This document shows positions 1 to 8,576 of a stretch of 64,000 nt of DNA, one piece after another; the first letter of the stretch is position 1; each line of letters starts with the position of its first letter. The position numbers and the translations under genes are program-made. Origin of the DNA: Boudabousia tangfeifanii. Lineage in GTDB: Bacteria; Actinomycetota; Actinomycetes; Actinomycetales; Actinomycetaceae. Location of the stretch: positions 124,001 through 188,000 of the forward strand of contig NZ_CP017812.1 of the NCBI RefSeq assembly GCF_001856685.1, written 5' to 3'. A model generated the notes under the pieces. It was not told the DNA's origin. It saw nothing but the letters and a program-made list of their open reading frames with translations, and ran no database searches.

Positions 1-3000
1 ACCTGAGGTTGCTTTTTCTGCCTGCTCTGCGCTTGCTGCTTTTAGATCTTCGCTCACATTACTCGGAGTGAAAGCTTCTGATTCCGATCGTTCTGTTTGA
101 GTCGGAATCATCGAGGAAGACAACCGTTGGGATGAAGTAACTTCGGTCGACTTTGCCTCGGAAGCTGACTCGGTATTATCCTGATTCGTCTGCTGGACTC
201 TAGCGTCCTCGGAGCGTGTTATTTGTTTGCTAGGAAGCGCTTGTGGAGTCCCGCCAACATTAGTTGCTGTTGGCTGGGGTGCTAACGGACGGGGACCAAC
301 CGGACGAGGCATACCGAGGCGAGGGGCACCCATACGCGGATCTGCGGGATTCATACCTGGGCGAGGACGAGGCATGCGCGGATCTGCTGGATTCATGCCC
401 GGGCGAGGACGAGGCAATGGTGATCCATCAGGACCTACTGGTGGACGTGGTCCTCTTGGTGGCATAGGTGGCCGAGCCCCATTTCCTTGCTGTGGTCCGG
501 ACATTGGACGAGGCGCATTGCCTGGTCGTGGGCCAGAAGCTGGGCGTGGTCCCATTCCTCCTTGAGGTGGCATTGGCCGGCCTTGTGGACGAGGACCATT
601 AGCCGGACGAGGACCATTAGCCGGACGAGGACCCATGTGCGGTTCTCTGGGGCCATCTGGACGATTTGGTGCGCCCTGTGGACGTGGCATTGGCCGGCCG
701 GGTTGGCCGTAAGTAGGCTGGCCTGGGCGCGGTTGAGGTTGGCCTTGCGGTCTTGGTCCCCTAGGTGGAACTGATGGAGCCGTCCCAGTTGGTGGCATTG
801 TGTGTCGAGAGCCAGCTGGTGGCACTGGGGGACGAGGAGCTGTCGGGGGTTTAGGCAAACTAGTCTGGGCTAGACTTTCGTGCGAGTCGTGCGGCTTCGT
901 AACTAAACCGCTAGGCTGCTGATCTGGAGTAGATTCTCCAGTGGATTCGAGGAGTGTTTCCTTGGACTTCGCTAATCCAAGACTCGAGTCCGTTGAACTG
1001 TCTGTCGATGAGGACGAATCTGTCTTATTTTCCGGCTTTGGCGAGCGACGCACTGGCGGTGCCGGTGGGGCTGGAATGAATGGTCGATTTGGAGCTTGGG
1101 AGAGCAATGGTTCGCGCTTGGATTCTTTAGGCTCGTCAGTAACTTCGCCCTCGGCCAGTTTAGCCAGTTGTTCTTCTGCAGATATTTTCTTAACTGTCGC
1201 CTCAGTTTTGCTCGGCTGTGCTGGTGAAGTAGTCTCGGGAATAGTTTCTGCGACTACGGCTTGTTGGCTAGGTTCCTCACCCTTTTCAACTTCGGTTGTT
1301 TTAACTTCGCTCGAAACTTCCGTAGCAAGTACTTCAGTGTCTAATGACTTGACATCTGTCGGAGTGTTTTCGTCCAGATTCTTGTTTAGATCTGCCTTAT
1401 CGTCAGCTAGATCTTCTTGTTGTGCTTCATCCTGCTTTTGCTCTAATACAGGAGTCTTTGAGGTAACTTGCTGCTCAACTTCTTCTGCAGCAATCTCAGG
1501 CTTCTCAGTTGTTGGTTTGGGGGCAAGCGTAATGATCTCATCAAATTCTGCGTCTGCGCGTTTGATGGCATCTTCACTAAGTGAATCTGCACTGCCGATG
1601 GTCCCTAGAGGAGTCGTTTTCGCGAAAGTGTTTTCTTGTCGACGTCCCTGACGGCGTGAGCGCTTGGGAATGTAGAAATCTGGTTCCTCTTCTTCAACGA
1701 TTTCTTTTTGTTTGGGTTCGTTGGAAGTGGGCAGTAAGGGCAGCAACTCGTATTTATCTTCCTGTCCTTCTTCTTTGTAGACGAGAAGACGAGTTAAGCT
1801 AGCGGTTTGCCGCGCTAGGTCAGCGTTGACGCCGATAACGTGCACATCGTAGATTCCAGAATCTAGGATGCTTAGATCTACGCCTTTACTGTGCATGTCG
1901 CAGTAGTAGGATTTAACCGCCGAGGTCGGAATGTTGGTGCCTTTGGTCAGTTCTTTAGTTCGATCCAGCATGCCTACGCGAGTAGCAATGGTTTCAGTAC
2001 TTTGGCTGTTGGTGAAGGCCGCATAGAAGGTGATATCACCCCAGTTTTTGACGGTGGTGCCGACGGGAGCGAACCATCCGCGTAGGGCAAGTCGACCTGG
2101 GCCGATCAACTCAAGCTCATCGACGCGGTGATAACCGAACTTGTTAACAGTAAGGGAGGCCAGTGGTCGTCGATGGAAGAAAACTCCATTTTCGTTTGCT
2201 CGAATTTCGAGTAGGTCGTTTCCCTCCACCTTATGGAAGTACCGTTCTTCTTTGGAGACGACTGGTGCAACGAGCTTTTTGTTTGCTTTCGTATGGGTTA
2301 GCTCTACAAAGCATTGGGTTTCGCCTAGCGGGAGCTGTGAAACTTGGTAGCCCTGAACTTTGGGACTAATCGAGTCGGAGGCAGAGTAATCGAGGTAGGT
2401 TCCAGACAAATAATCGGTGGAGATTTGGTGGTTAACTCGTTTAGCTAAAGGAACCACGTGGTCCTTGCCCTCGCTGTCTCGGCAGAGAATCTTACGCTCT
2501 AGTTCAGCGTAAAGAGCAGATTGGGCACCGCGAATAAAGGTATTCATATGTAGATCGAAATGACCATTGCGGTTTAACGGGATGTCAAGTAGTTCTGCTA
2601 CTACCGTTTCGCTTTGTAGCTGCTGGTCGGCTAGTTTTTGATTGAACTTTCGTTCTACTTTGTGTTCGCCGAGGTCAAGGGTGATGCCATCACCTAGTAA
2701 GCCGAGCAAGGAAATCTGAGTGGGCTGTAGGTACGCTTTGGCCCTCCCCGGTTTGCTCAAAACTGGGGAAGAGTAGCTTAGTAGATTGAAGTGTTTTAAA
2801 GCTTTAAGTTCTGAAAGGTGAGGGTGAATTTCTTTACCGTATTGTTCATCGGCTTCGGAAGTAAGTAGATAAACCTTAGTGTCGTGCTGACGGTAGTCGT
2901 TGAGCGCCTGAGCCAGTAGCGAGTCAAGCCCAGTAAGTTGCGTTTCTTGCTGCTCGGCCTCGGTCATTTGTGCGGCCGCTTTTTCGTTAAGTTCAGTTAC

Positions 3001-3423
3001 TACCTGTCCGAGGGCGAAAGTAGGGGTGACGACAACGGCGGAACCAATCTGGTGACGAAGAGCAAAATAGAGTGCAGCCGATCCGCCCTTGTAAGCGCCG
3101 GTGTAAGTGACTTGTGATGGGGAAATACCAAGCTGCGCGGGAACCTGAGACAAGAACTCGTCAACGGTATCGTGGGGGCTAAATTCGCCCTCGTTCATTA
3201 AGTAACAAGCCGGGAGGTTATCTTTCCCAAATTCATCGTAGATCCACAGTACGTTGTGCGGGAAGTCTTCGAGCTCTTGCTGGCCGAGGTCGAGGCTCCC
3301 TGTTGGGCCAAAGTCGGAGAAGACGACAATCAGATGCGAGGAATCAGAAGCGCCATACTGAAAACGATATTTCAGTGGCAAAGATTTACCTTCGAAAGTT
3401 TGTTCCCCCGTCGAGACGATCAT
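1..3423 (-). CDS. Asp2-like alpha/beta-hydrolase pseudoenzyme with long Pro-rich tail (3' end outside window)
   Basis: The frame is open from an ATG at 3423 to the window edge, giving at least 1141 residues. The start is supported by AAGGAG seven bases upstream. Residues about 1-200 resemble the hydrolase fold of the two intact paralogues at 10660 and 11551. The nucleophile elbow, GGSAGG in those proteins, is GAYKGG here (residues 109-114), so the Ser is replaced by Tyr111 and the domain is probably not catalytic. A beta-rich middle part of unknown fold follows to about residue 560. Then comes a Ser/Thr/Glu/Lys-rich acidic linker to about 850 and a low-complexity tail of GPRP- and PPRGPRP-type repeats (about 860-1060). 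No signal peptide or membrane helix is visible. It is divergent from the operon at 3660. A scaffold or regulatory role at the glycopolymer machinery is an inference. Confidence 0.75.
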   Translation of the reverse strand, partial: MIVSTGEQTFEGKSLPLKYRFQYGASDSSHLIVVFSDFGPTGSLDLGQQELEDFPHNVLWIYDEFGKDNLPACYLMNEGEFSPHDTVDEFLSQVPAQLGISPSQVTYTGAYKGGSAALYFALRHQIGSAVVVTPTFALGQVVTELNEKAAAQMTEAEQQETQLTGLDSLLAQALNDYRQHDTKVYLLTSEADEQYGKEIHPHLSELKALKHFNLLSYSSPVLSKPGRAKAYLQPTQISLLGLLGDGITLDLGEHKVERKFNQKLADQQLQSETVVAELLDIPLNRNGHFDLHMNTFIRGAQSALYAELERKILCRDSEGKDHVVPLAKRVNHQISTDYLSGTYLDYSASDSISPKVQGYQVSQLPLGETQCFVELTHTKANKKLVAPVVSKEERYFHKVEGNDLLEIRANENGVFFHRRPLASLTVNKFGYHRVDELELIGPGRLALRGWFAPVGTTVKNWGDITFYAAFTNSQSTETIATRVGMLDRTKELTKGTNIPTSAVKSYYCDMHSKGVDLSILDSGIYDVHVIGVNADLARQTASLTRLLVYKEEGQEDKYELLPLLPTSNEPKQKEIVEEEEPDFYIPKRSRRQGRRQENTFAKTTPLGTIGSADSLSEDAIKRADAEFDEIITLAPKPTTEKPEIAAEEVEQQVTSKTPVLEQKQDEAQQEDLADDKADLNKNLDENTPTDVKSLDTEVLATEVSSEVKTTEVEKGEEPSQQAVVAETIPETTSPAQPSKTEATVKKISAEEQLAKLAEGEVTDEPKESKREPLLSQAPNRPFIPAPPAPPVRRSPKPENKTDSSSSTDSSTDSSLGLAKSKETLLESTGESTPDQQPSGLVTKPHDSHESLAQTSLPKPPTAPRPPVPPAGSRHTMPPTGTAPSVPPRGPRPQGQPQPRPGQPTYGQPGRPMPRPQGAPNRPDGPREPHMGPRPANGPRPANGPRPQGRPMPPQGGMGPRPASGPRPGNAPRPMSGPQQGNGARPPMPPRGPRPPVGPDGSPLPRPRPGMNPADPRMPRPRPGMNPADPRMGAPRLGMPRPVGPRPLAPQPTATNVGGTPQALPSKQITRSEDARVQQTNQDNTESASEAKSTEVTSSQRLSSSMIPTQTERSESEAFTPSNVSEDLKAASAEQAEKATSG

Positions 3424-3659
3424 TCGTCTACTCCTTCGTTGATCAGGCGAGTAACGCCCAAGTAGTCACCATTTTATGCCGGCTGCATACCTTCTAATGC
3501 TACCTGCATATTTTTCTTACTGCCATGGCGCACAATAATATTGTTGAAATGCAATTATTTTTATTTGCTATAGGGTATATTTATTCACATTAAGGAAAAA
3601 AAGATTGTTTTCGTTTAGACTGGTTTGATTGACAATAATTTGTTTAAGTCGAGGATCGT

Positions 3660-4229
3660 ATGCCCAGGAAAATCTTGATCGCATTCTATGTAACGTTTTT
3701 TGCGATAGTCGGATACTGGGGTTTTTCTGTCTTCAATCTATTGTCGAAGAAAAACTTTTCAGTATTGCTCGTTTTAGTAAAGACTTTTCAGTCTATTGTA
3801 TTGTTGGGCGTGTTAGTACTATTTTATTTATTCCTTCAGCTTTTATTTCGTTTGCGCGCTACTCAATTGCAGAGCGAACGAGACATTGCTGATTTAGCTA
3901 CGACTGTTGGTCGAGCAGCCCCGGTTTTGCGTCGAATTGATGATCGTGGACGAGCTGTGTTACAAGATTCAAATCAATTGTTAGCTGTTACGCCTACCTC
4001 AATAAAGTCTTTTAGTGTTTTAGTTCGAGATGAAAACGACGCTAAGCATGCCATTCAGTTGTTTTCAAGCGTGGACCATGTTTTTGATCGTCTAATTTTG
4101 GTTCTTGATTGGGAAAGCGAGAACCAGTGGGGCAACTGGGTTGAAAATGATTTTGGACCAAACATTACTGTTATTGCGGGTGAACATTTGTTAGATGGAT
4201 CTGCAGATCCTAGCTCCTTGATTAGGTAA
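3660..4229 (+). CDS. Small membrane-anchored coiled-coil protein with GT2-like half domain
   Basis: 189 residues, preceded by GAGG five bases from the ATG. Two hydrophobic helices (about residues 8-26 and 36-60) are followed by a charged helical stretch. The C-terminal 80 residues look like the first beta-alpha-beta part of a GT-A (family 2) glycosyltransferase, but no DxD acidic cluster follows before the stop. The layout, two helices then a coil then a GT domain, matches the N-terminus of the 718-residue glycosyltransferase at 12477, so it may be a shortened relative or a membrane anchor for partner enzymes. It starts a three-gene operon, with five bases to the next gene. Function not recognised. 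Confidence 0.7.
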   Translation: MPRKILIAFYVTFFAIVGYWGFSVFNLLSKKNFSVLLVLVKTFQSIVLLGVLVLFYLFLQLLFRLRATQLQSERDIADLATTVGRAAPVLRRIDDRGRAVLQDSNQLLAVTPTSIKSFSVLVRDENDAKHAIQLFSSVDHVFDRLILVLDWESENQWGNWVENDFGPNITVIAGEHLLDGSADPSSLIR

Positions 4230-4234
4230 CAATT

Positions 4235-5218
4235 ATGGGTGAACGAAAAAATCTTTTAATCGCAGGTGATGACTTAAAATTTATTCGTCCTCTTTTTCCC
4301 TATTTAGAAAACAAATTTAAGATCAGGATTGACCGTTGGAATGGGCCAGAAGGGCATGATCGTGATCGTTCACTCTCGTTGTTGGAGTGGGCAGATATTA
4401 TTCATTGTGAATGGCTTCTAGGCAACACGGTTTGGTATTCTTGGAATAAACTTCCACAGCAAAAACTTACTACTAGACTTCATTTTTTTGAGTTGGGTCG
4501 CGAGTATGGTCGTTTGTTGAAACATGATGCTGTGGATAGCTATATTACGGTTTCTCGTCCAATGCTGGAACGTGCTATTAGCGAATTTTCTCTTCCAAGG
4601 AATAAAGTTAAATCGATTCCAAATGGAATAGTTAAACCGGATAATTTAACGGTTGATCACGGGCATGAACGCATGAAAAGTCTGGCAATGGTTGGAGCAA
4701 TTCCGGCACGAAAAGGTTTACATAGGAACCTTAGAATACTGCACGAGTTAAAGAAATACGACGCTAGTTTTACACTCGCGATTTATGGTCCCACCCCTAG
4801 CCAAGTAGATTGGGTATGGACGGATGACTATCAACGAGAGTATTTTGAAAATTGTGCGACCCAGATTGAAAAAACCGGTCTTAAAAGCTCAGTTAGTTGG
4901 CGTGGCTGGTGTGAGATGACAGAGGAGTATCCGAAAATTGGTTTTGTTCTCTCTATGTCTGATGAAGAGAGTTTTCATGTCGCCCTCGTCGAAGGAGCTT
5001 TTAATGGTGCTGCTCCTTTAACTTTACCTTGGGAGGGCGCTCATTGGACACATCCAGATTTTGTTATTAAGCCGGGTACGGATGAAATTGTTAAGACTAT
5101 TCTGAAACTTCAGGATAAAGAGGAGCATCGGAAGCATGTAGAAGCCGCTTGTAGTGCCTATCAGCACTATGAAGCACCTTTCGTCGCGAATAAACTTATC
5201 GACTTGTGGCTGCAATAG
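4235..5218 (+). CDS. Glycosyltransferase, GT4 (GT-B fold) family
   Basis: 327 residues. The protein has a GT-B layout: an N-terminal acceptor-side domain, a segment with SIPNGIVKPD that is typical where the second domain begins in GT4 enzymes (about residue 130), and a C-terminal nucleotide-sugar domain with a DEESFHVALVEGAFNG stretch resembling the E-x7-E motif. It probably adds one sugar during cytoplasmic assembly of the envelope polymer; donor and acceptor cannot be told from sequence. Its TAG stop is immediately followed by the ATG of the next gene, so the two are translationally close. It lacks a signal peptide. The short N-terminal domain is at the small end for GT4 enzymes. Confidence 0.85.
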   Translation: MGERKNLLIAGDDLKFIRPLFPYLENKFKIRIDRWNGPEGHDRDRSLSLLEWADIIHCEWLLGNTVWYSWNKLPQQKLTTRLHFFELGREYGRLLKHDAVDSYITVSRPMLERAISEFSLPRNKVKSIPNGIVKPDNLTVDHGHERMKSLAMVGAIPARKGLHRNLRILHELKKYDASFTLAIYGPTPSQVDWVWTDDYQREYFENCATQIEKTGLKSSVSWRGWCEMTEEYPKIGFVLSMSDEESFHVALVEGAFNGAAPLTLPWEGAHWTHPDFVIKPGTDEIVKTILKLQDKEEHRKHVEAACSAYQHYEAPFVANKLIDLWLQ

Positions 5219-7822
5219 ATGAAACCTGGTTTTACTATCATTATTGCAGCACATAACGCTGTAGAGACTATTCTGGATGCCATTCGTTCAGTTGAATACC
5301 AGAGGGCGAATAAGCTATCTATAAAAGTGATAGTAGTCGATAGTCATTCGACTGATCGAACGATTGATTTTGTCGCCAAGAGCTTTCCCAAAGTAAAAAT
5401 TTTGAGTTCACCCACCGGTGGACCTGGGGAAGCTCGTAATGTTGCTTTGGATTATTTACAACAAAATCCGGATTCTCAAACGGAGTGGTTAACTTTTTTA
5501 GATGCTGATGACTGGCTTGACCCTCTATATTTTTCTACAATTGAGAAACATCTTGAGGTTGTTAGTAGAACTTCAATAGATAATTTTGCCGCTTTGGTAA
5601 CTCAAATATATAGAGTCGAGTCTGACGGGAAGATCAATAATAACCACCCGTTACGATATAGATTTCAAAACGGCTCTAGGATTGTCGATTTGAAAGATGA
5701 GCCGGCAGCATTTCAATCTTCAGTTGCAACTACAGTTTTTCGTACAAAACATTTGATGGGGGAGAAATCACCAAGATTTACAGCCGGGCTCCGCTACGCG
5801 GAAGACGCTGATTTTATGGTGAGGTATTTTCAAGTAGCTGGAACAAATATAATTTTAATTGAAGGGGCAAAATACTTTTATCGAGTTGGGCAGTTCTCCT
5901 CTCTATCCAAAGATGCTTGGTGCGATCCAGAAAAATATGTTAAACCTTTCGAGCTCGCATTTATTAAATGGATCGAGCATTATCGAATGGCAGAACAGCA
6001 TATTCCCAGATGGATTCAGTGGATGCTCTTGTATGAAATTCATTGGTATCTAGAAGCTGATCGGGAGTTTTTACATCCCAGTAGCCAGCTTTCGATGGAT
6101 ATACGAAAAAAATGTGGCGATTATTTAGTGCGGCTTGCTGAAGTAATAGACGATGAAGAGATACTAAATTTTAGTGCGGTCAGAATGGGAATTGATAGAC
6201 GTTTGGCCATACTTGCTCAAAAGTATCGATTTATGAATAGTCATTTTCTTGGTTCGCAAGTGATCTCATTTCGGGCGAGAGCAGGAAGTGAATGGCGGCG
6301 TTGCATTTGGTATTGGATTGGTCAAAAACCGCCAACGGTCAGAATTAGTGGTGAAAAGCCCGAAAAATCCTGGGAAAAGATTACGACTCATAGCTTTTTC
6401 GAGAGTTTTATAGTTCGTCAGAGCACTACTTGGAGAAAGGATCCATTACCCCAAATAATAGAGCTTGAAGATAGAGAACAAAGAACTGTTCCGCTAGATT
6501 CGTATTATGGACTGCCTAGCCAACCGAGGAATATAGGGGAAAGGCTGGAAATTTCCACGGAAACAAAAATAAACAAACTCGGTGCCTATATTCTCAGAGA
6601 GGCATTGATACAAAAGCATCCGAAGGAAAAAATTTTTTATAAAGTCGTCCTGAGAGCTATAGAGCGAGTAGTCGATAATACTGGACGAAAAGCTAAAGGA
6701 ATATATTCTCGAATTAAAAAACTAGTTCCTAATAAGAGCTTATTCGTGAATTGTCTGAATAATCATGTGGAACAGATTCATGCTGGCTCATGGCTACTGA
6801 TGGATAGAAATCATCATGCAAATGAAAATGCGGAAGTTTTTTATCGCTTCTTGAAAGACGAAGGCCAAGAAATCATATTTGCTCTTTCGCCTGAGAGTAG
6901 TGATTGGAAACGATTAGAAAGTGACGGATTTAATCTAGTTCCGACTTATTCTGTTGATTATTGGGATTTGGTGCATTCTGCTCCCGTTATTTGTTTATCA
7001 GATATGAGTGATCCAGCATGGATGTGGGCGATAAACAGCCCCAGACCAGGTTCTGGGAACAAAATTATTCCCTTGGCAGACCAACAGAAAATTGTTTTTT
7101 TACAACACGGAATTTTAAGGAACGACCTATCTAGACTCTTAAATCCGAAACGTATTGATCTGATGTTAACCACAGATCAAGCAGAATTTGATGCGATTGT
7201 GTCAGATGGCTCTCCATACAATTTAACGGGAAAAGAAGTAGTCCTAACTGGAATGCCAAGGCACGACAGACTGTTCGAACTTGCTAGCCGTGTGAAGCAG
7301 AGTGAGCGCAATATTATTCTTTTTGCTCCAACTTGGAATGAAGCCCTAAGAGAGTTTTTTTCAACTAGCGCCTCTGCTAATGTTGAGCAATTTGACTCTA
7401 CTAAGAATGCTAATAGATTTTTTGGATTTGATGAGTGCTTGTTTTTGGCGCAAAAACTATCTCATTATTTAGAAAACAATAAAGAGTTTGATATTAAATT
7501 TTTTATTCATCCCGTATTGCCTCCGAGGGTCAGGAAATACGTTGAGAATTTTGGTTTAGCTTGTGTCGATACTAACGATCTGCCTAAAACTCTTGCAAGC
7601 TCAGTAGCTGTAGTTACAGATCGGTCATCGGTTTCAGATGAAGCTGTATTACTTGGCATTAAGGTAGTTCTTGTTGAGAATGATGAGAGAAGAGTTTTTG
7701 AAGAGCTAGCTGAGTATCTTACTTGCTATGACGATATATCAATCGATAATAATAGGCGCTATTATGAACGAAAATATAAGTCTTGTAGAGCGATCTATGA
7801 AAAGATTCTTTTTGTTGAATGA
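5219..7822 (+). CDS. Bifunctional GT2 glycosyltransferase / TagF-like glycerophosphotransferase
   Basis: 867 residues. Residues about 3-240 are a family-2 glycosyltransferase: an FTIIIAAHN start, a VVDSHSTDRT segment and a FLDADDWLDP acidic motif. Residues about 520-860 resemble the CDP-glycerol glycerophosphotransferase family (TagB/TagF/Pfam Glyphos_transf), with LQHGILRND near 627, TGMPRHDRL near 680, FAPTWNEA, a FIHPVLP segment and TDRSSVSDEA near 803. Known members transfer glycerophosphate or ribitol phosphate from CDP-polyols to growing teichoic acid. This suggests the polymer carries polyol phosphate beside sugars. No CDP-glycerol synthase gene is in the window. It is the last gene of a three-gene operon and ends two bases from the convergent gene at 7825. 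Confidence 0.88.
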   Translation: MKPGFTIIIAAHNAVETILDAIRSVEYQRANKLSIKVIVVDSHSTDRTIDFVAKSFPKVKILSSPTGGPGEARNVALDYLQQNPDSQTEWLTFLDADDWLDPLYFSTIEKHLEVVSRTSIDNFAALVTQIYRVESDGKINNNHPLRYRFQNGSRIVDLKDEPAAFQSSVATTVFRTKHLMGEKSPRFTAGLRYAEDADFMVRYFQVAGTNIILIEGAKYFYRVGQFSSLSKDAWCDPEKYVKPFELAFIKWIEHYRMAEQHIPRWIQWMLLYEIHWYLEADREFLHPSSQLSMDIRKKCGDYLVRLAEVIDDEEILNFSAVRMGIDRRLAILAQKYRFMNSHFLGSQVISFRARAGSEWRRCIWYWIGQKPPTVRISGEKPEKSWEKITTHSFFESFIVRQSTTWRKDPLPQIIELEDREQRTVPLDSYYGLPSQPRNIGERLEISTETKINKLGAYILREALIQKHPKEKIFYKVVLRAIERVVDNTGRKAKGIYSRIKKLVPNKSLFVNCLNNHVEQIHAGSWLLMDRNHHANENAEVFYRFLKDEGQEIIFALSPESSDWKRLESDGFNLVPTYSVDYWDLVHSAPVICLSDMSDPAWMWAINSPRPGSGNKIIPLADQQKIVFLQHGILRNDLSRLLNPKRIDLMLTTDQAEFDAIVSDGSPYNLTGKEVVLTGMPRHDRLFELASRVKQSERNIILFAPTWNEALREFFSTSASANVEQFDSTKNANRFFGFDECLFLAQKLSHYLENNKEFDIKFFIHPVLPPRVRKYVENFGLACVDTNDLPKTLASSVAVVTDRSSVSDEAVLLGIKVVLVENDERRVFEELAEYLTCYDDISIDNNRRYYERKYKSCRAIYEKILFVE

Positions 7823-7824
7823 AC

Positions 7825-8547
7825 TTATAGTTGTTCTATTAAGCTTTCATAAACGGCATTTTGATAATGGAAAGGGGCTGGCCCCCATTTGTGGTTAGGA
7901 TCGGCTAAAACTAGTTCATCAGGGGGCGAAATAACTCGTATGCTAGTTGTATCTATAACTTGTTGGTAGTATCTAACGTAAGCAAGATTGATCTTCACGG
8001 TATTGAGCCTGAAACTTTGTGGAGCAGGGGTACCATCAATGTTGTCGAACGCCCATGGCACATACCAAAGTATCGTTTTTTCGAGTAAGTTTTTAGAATT
8101 TAGAAAATCGTTGAATTTTTCAAGCGCGTTACACCAAAGATTGAAGTGTTCATCGGTTCCGAAATCGATTAGTCGTCCTTTTTCAGGGACGAAGTCCATG
8201 CCATTTAGCTCAAGCATTTCGTATGAACGAGTTATATAGCCACTTGGATGAAGACCGAATACTCCAAGTCTTTCATCGGCTAAATCCCAAATCAGGTAAT
8301 CGATTTCTTCTAAGCTTTGGTTCAAACTTTCAACAAGCGATGACCTTATGTCTTCTTTCAACGCTCTTTGTTGAAAGTGGCTTTCTGGAAAAGCTATAGT
8401 CAAGGATTCTAAATCAACTTGAGAGAAGGCACTTATCAGTGATTGTCGAGCGATGTACTTTAGTACATTCCACCCAAATGGTTTCGCAATTTCTGCCATA
8501 TCCCGTGAAACGCATGATCCGTAGATGAAAAGATTTTTGTTATTCAC
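7825..8547 (-). CDS. DUF6270-like SGNH-type protein
   Basis: 240 residues starting with MNNKNLFIYGSCVSRD. The GSCVSRD opening is characteristic of DUF6270 proteins, in which the Ser (or Cys) after GSC is thought to sit at the nucleophile position of an SGNH/GDSL-like fold. A DLADER segment (about residue 88) and a DPNHKWGPAPFHY segment near the C-terminus are compatible with the remaining conserved blocks, including a possible catalytic Asp and His. Such genes often stand beside teichoic-acid or capsule genes, where esterase or acyltransferase roles are proposed. It is downstream of the glycosyltransferase at 8577 on the same strand with a 29-base gap, probably one operon. Confidence 0.75.
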   Translation of the reverse strand: MNNKNLFIYGSCVSRDMAEIAKPFGWNVLKYIARQSLISAFSQVDLESLTIAFPESHFQQRALKEDIRSSLVESLNQSLEEIDYLIWDLADERLGVFGLHPSGYITRSYEMLELNGMDFVPEKGRLIDFGTDEHFNLWCNALEKFNDFLNSKNLLEKTILWYVPWAFDNIDGTPAPQSFRLNTVKINLAYVRYYQQVIDTTSIRVISPPDELVLADPNHKWGPAPFHYQNAVYESLIEQL

Positions 8548-8576
8548 GTTTGATTCCCAGTTGAATTGTAATTCTA

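Noticed and set aside
227..2369. Several plus-strand ORFs in the left end
   Set aside because: They are antisense to the open minus-strand gene that starts at 3423. Their Gly/Arg-rich composition is the mirror of the Pro-rich tail, and they lack ribosome sites.
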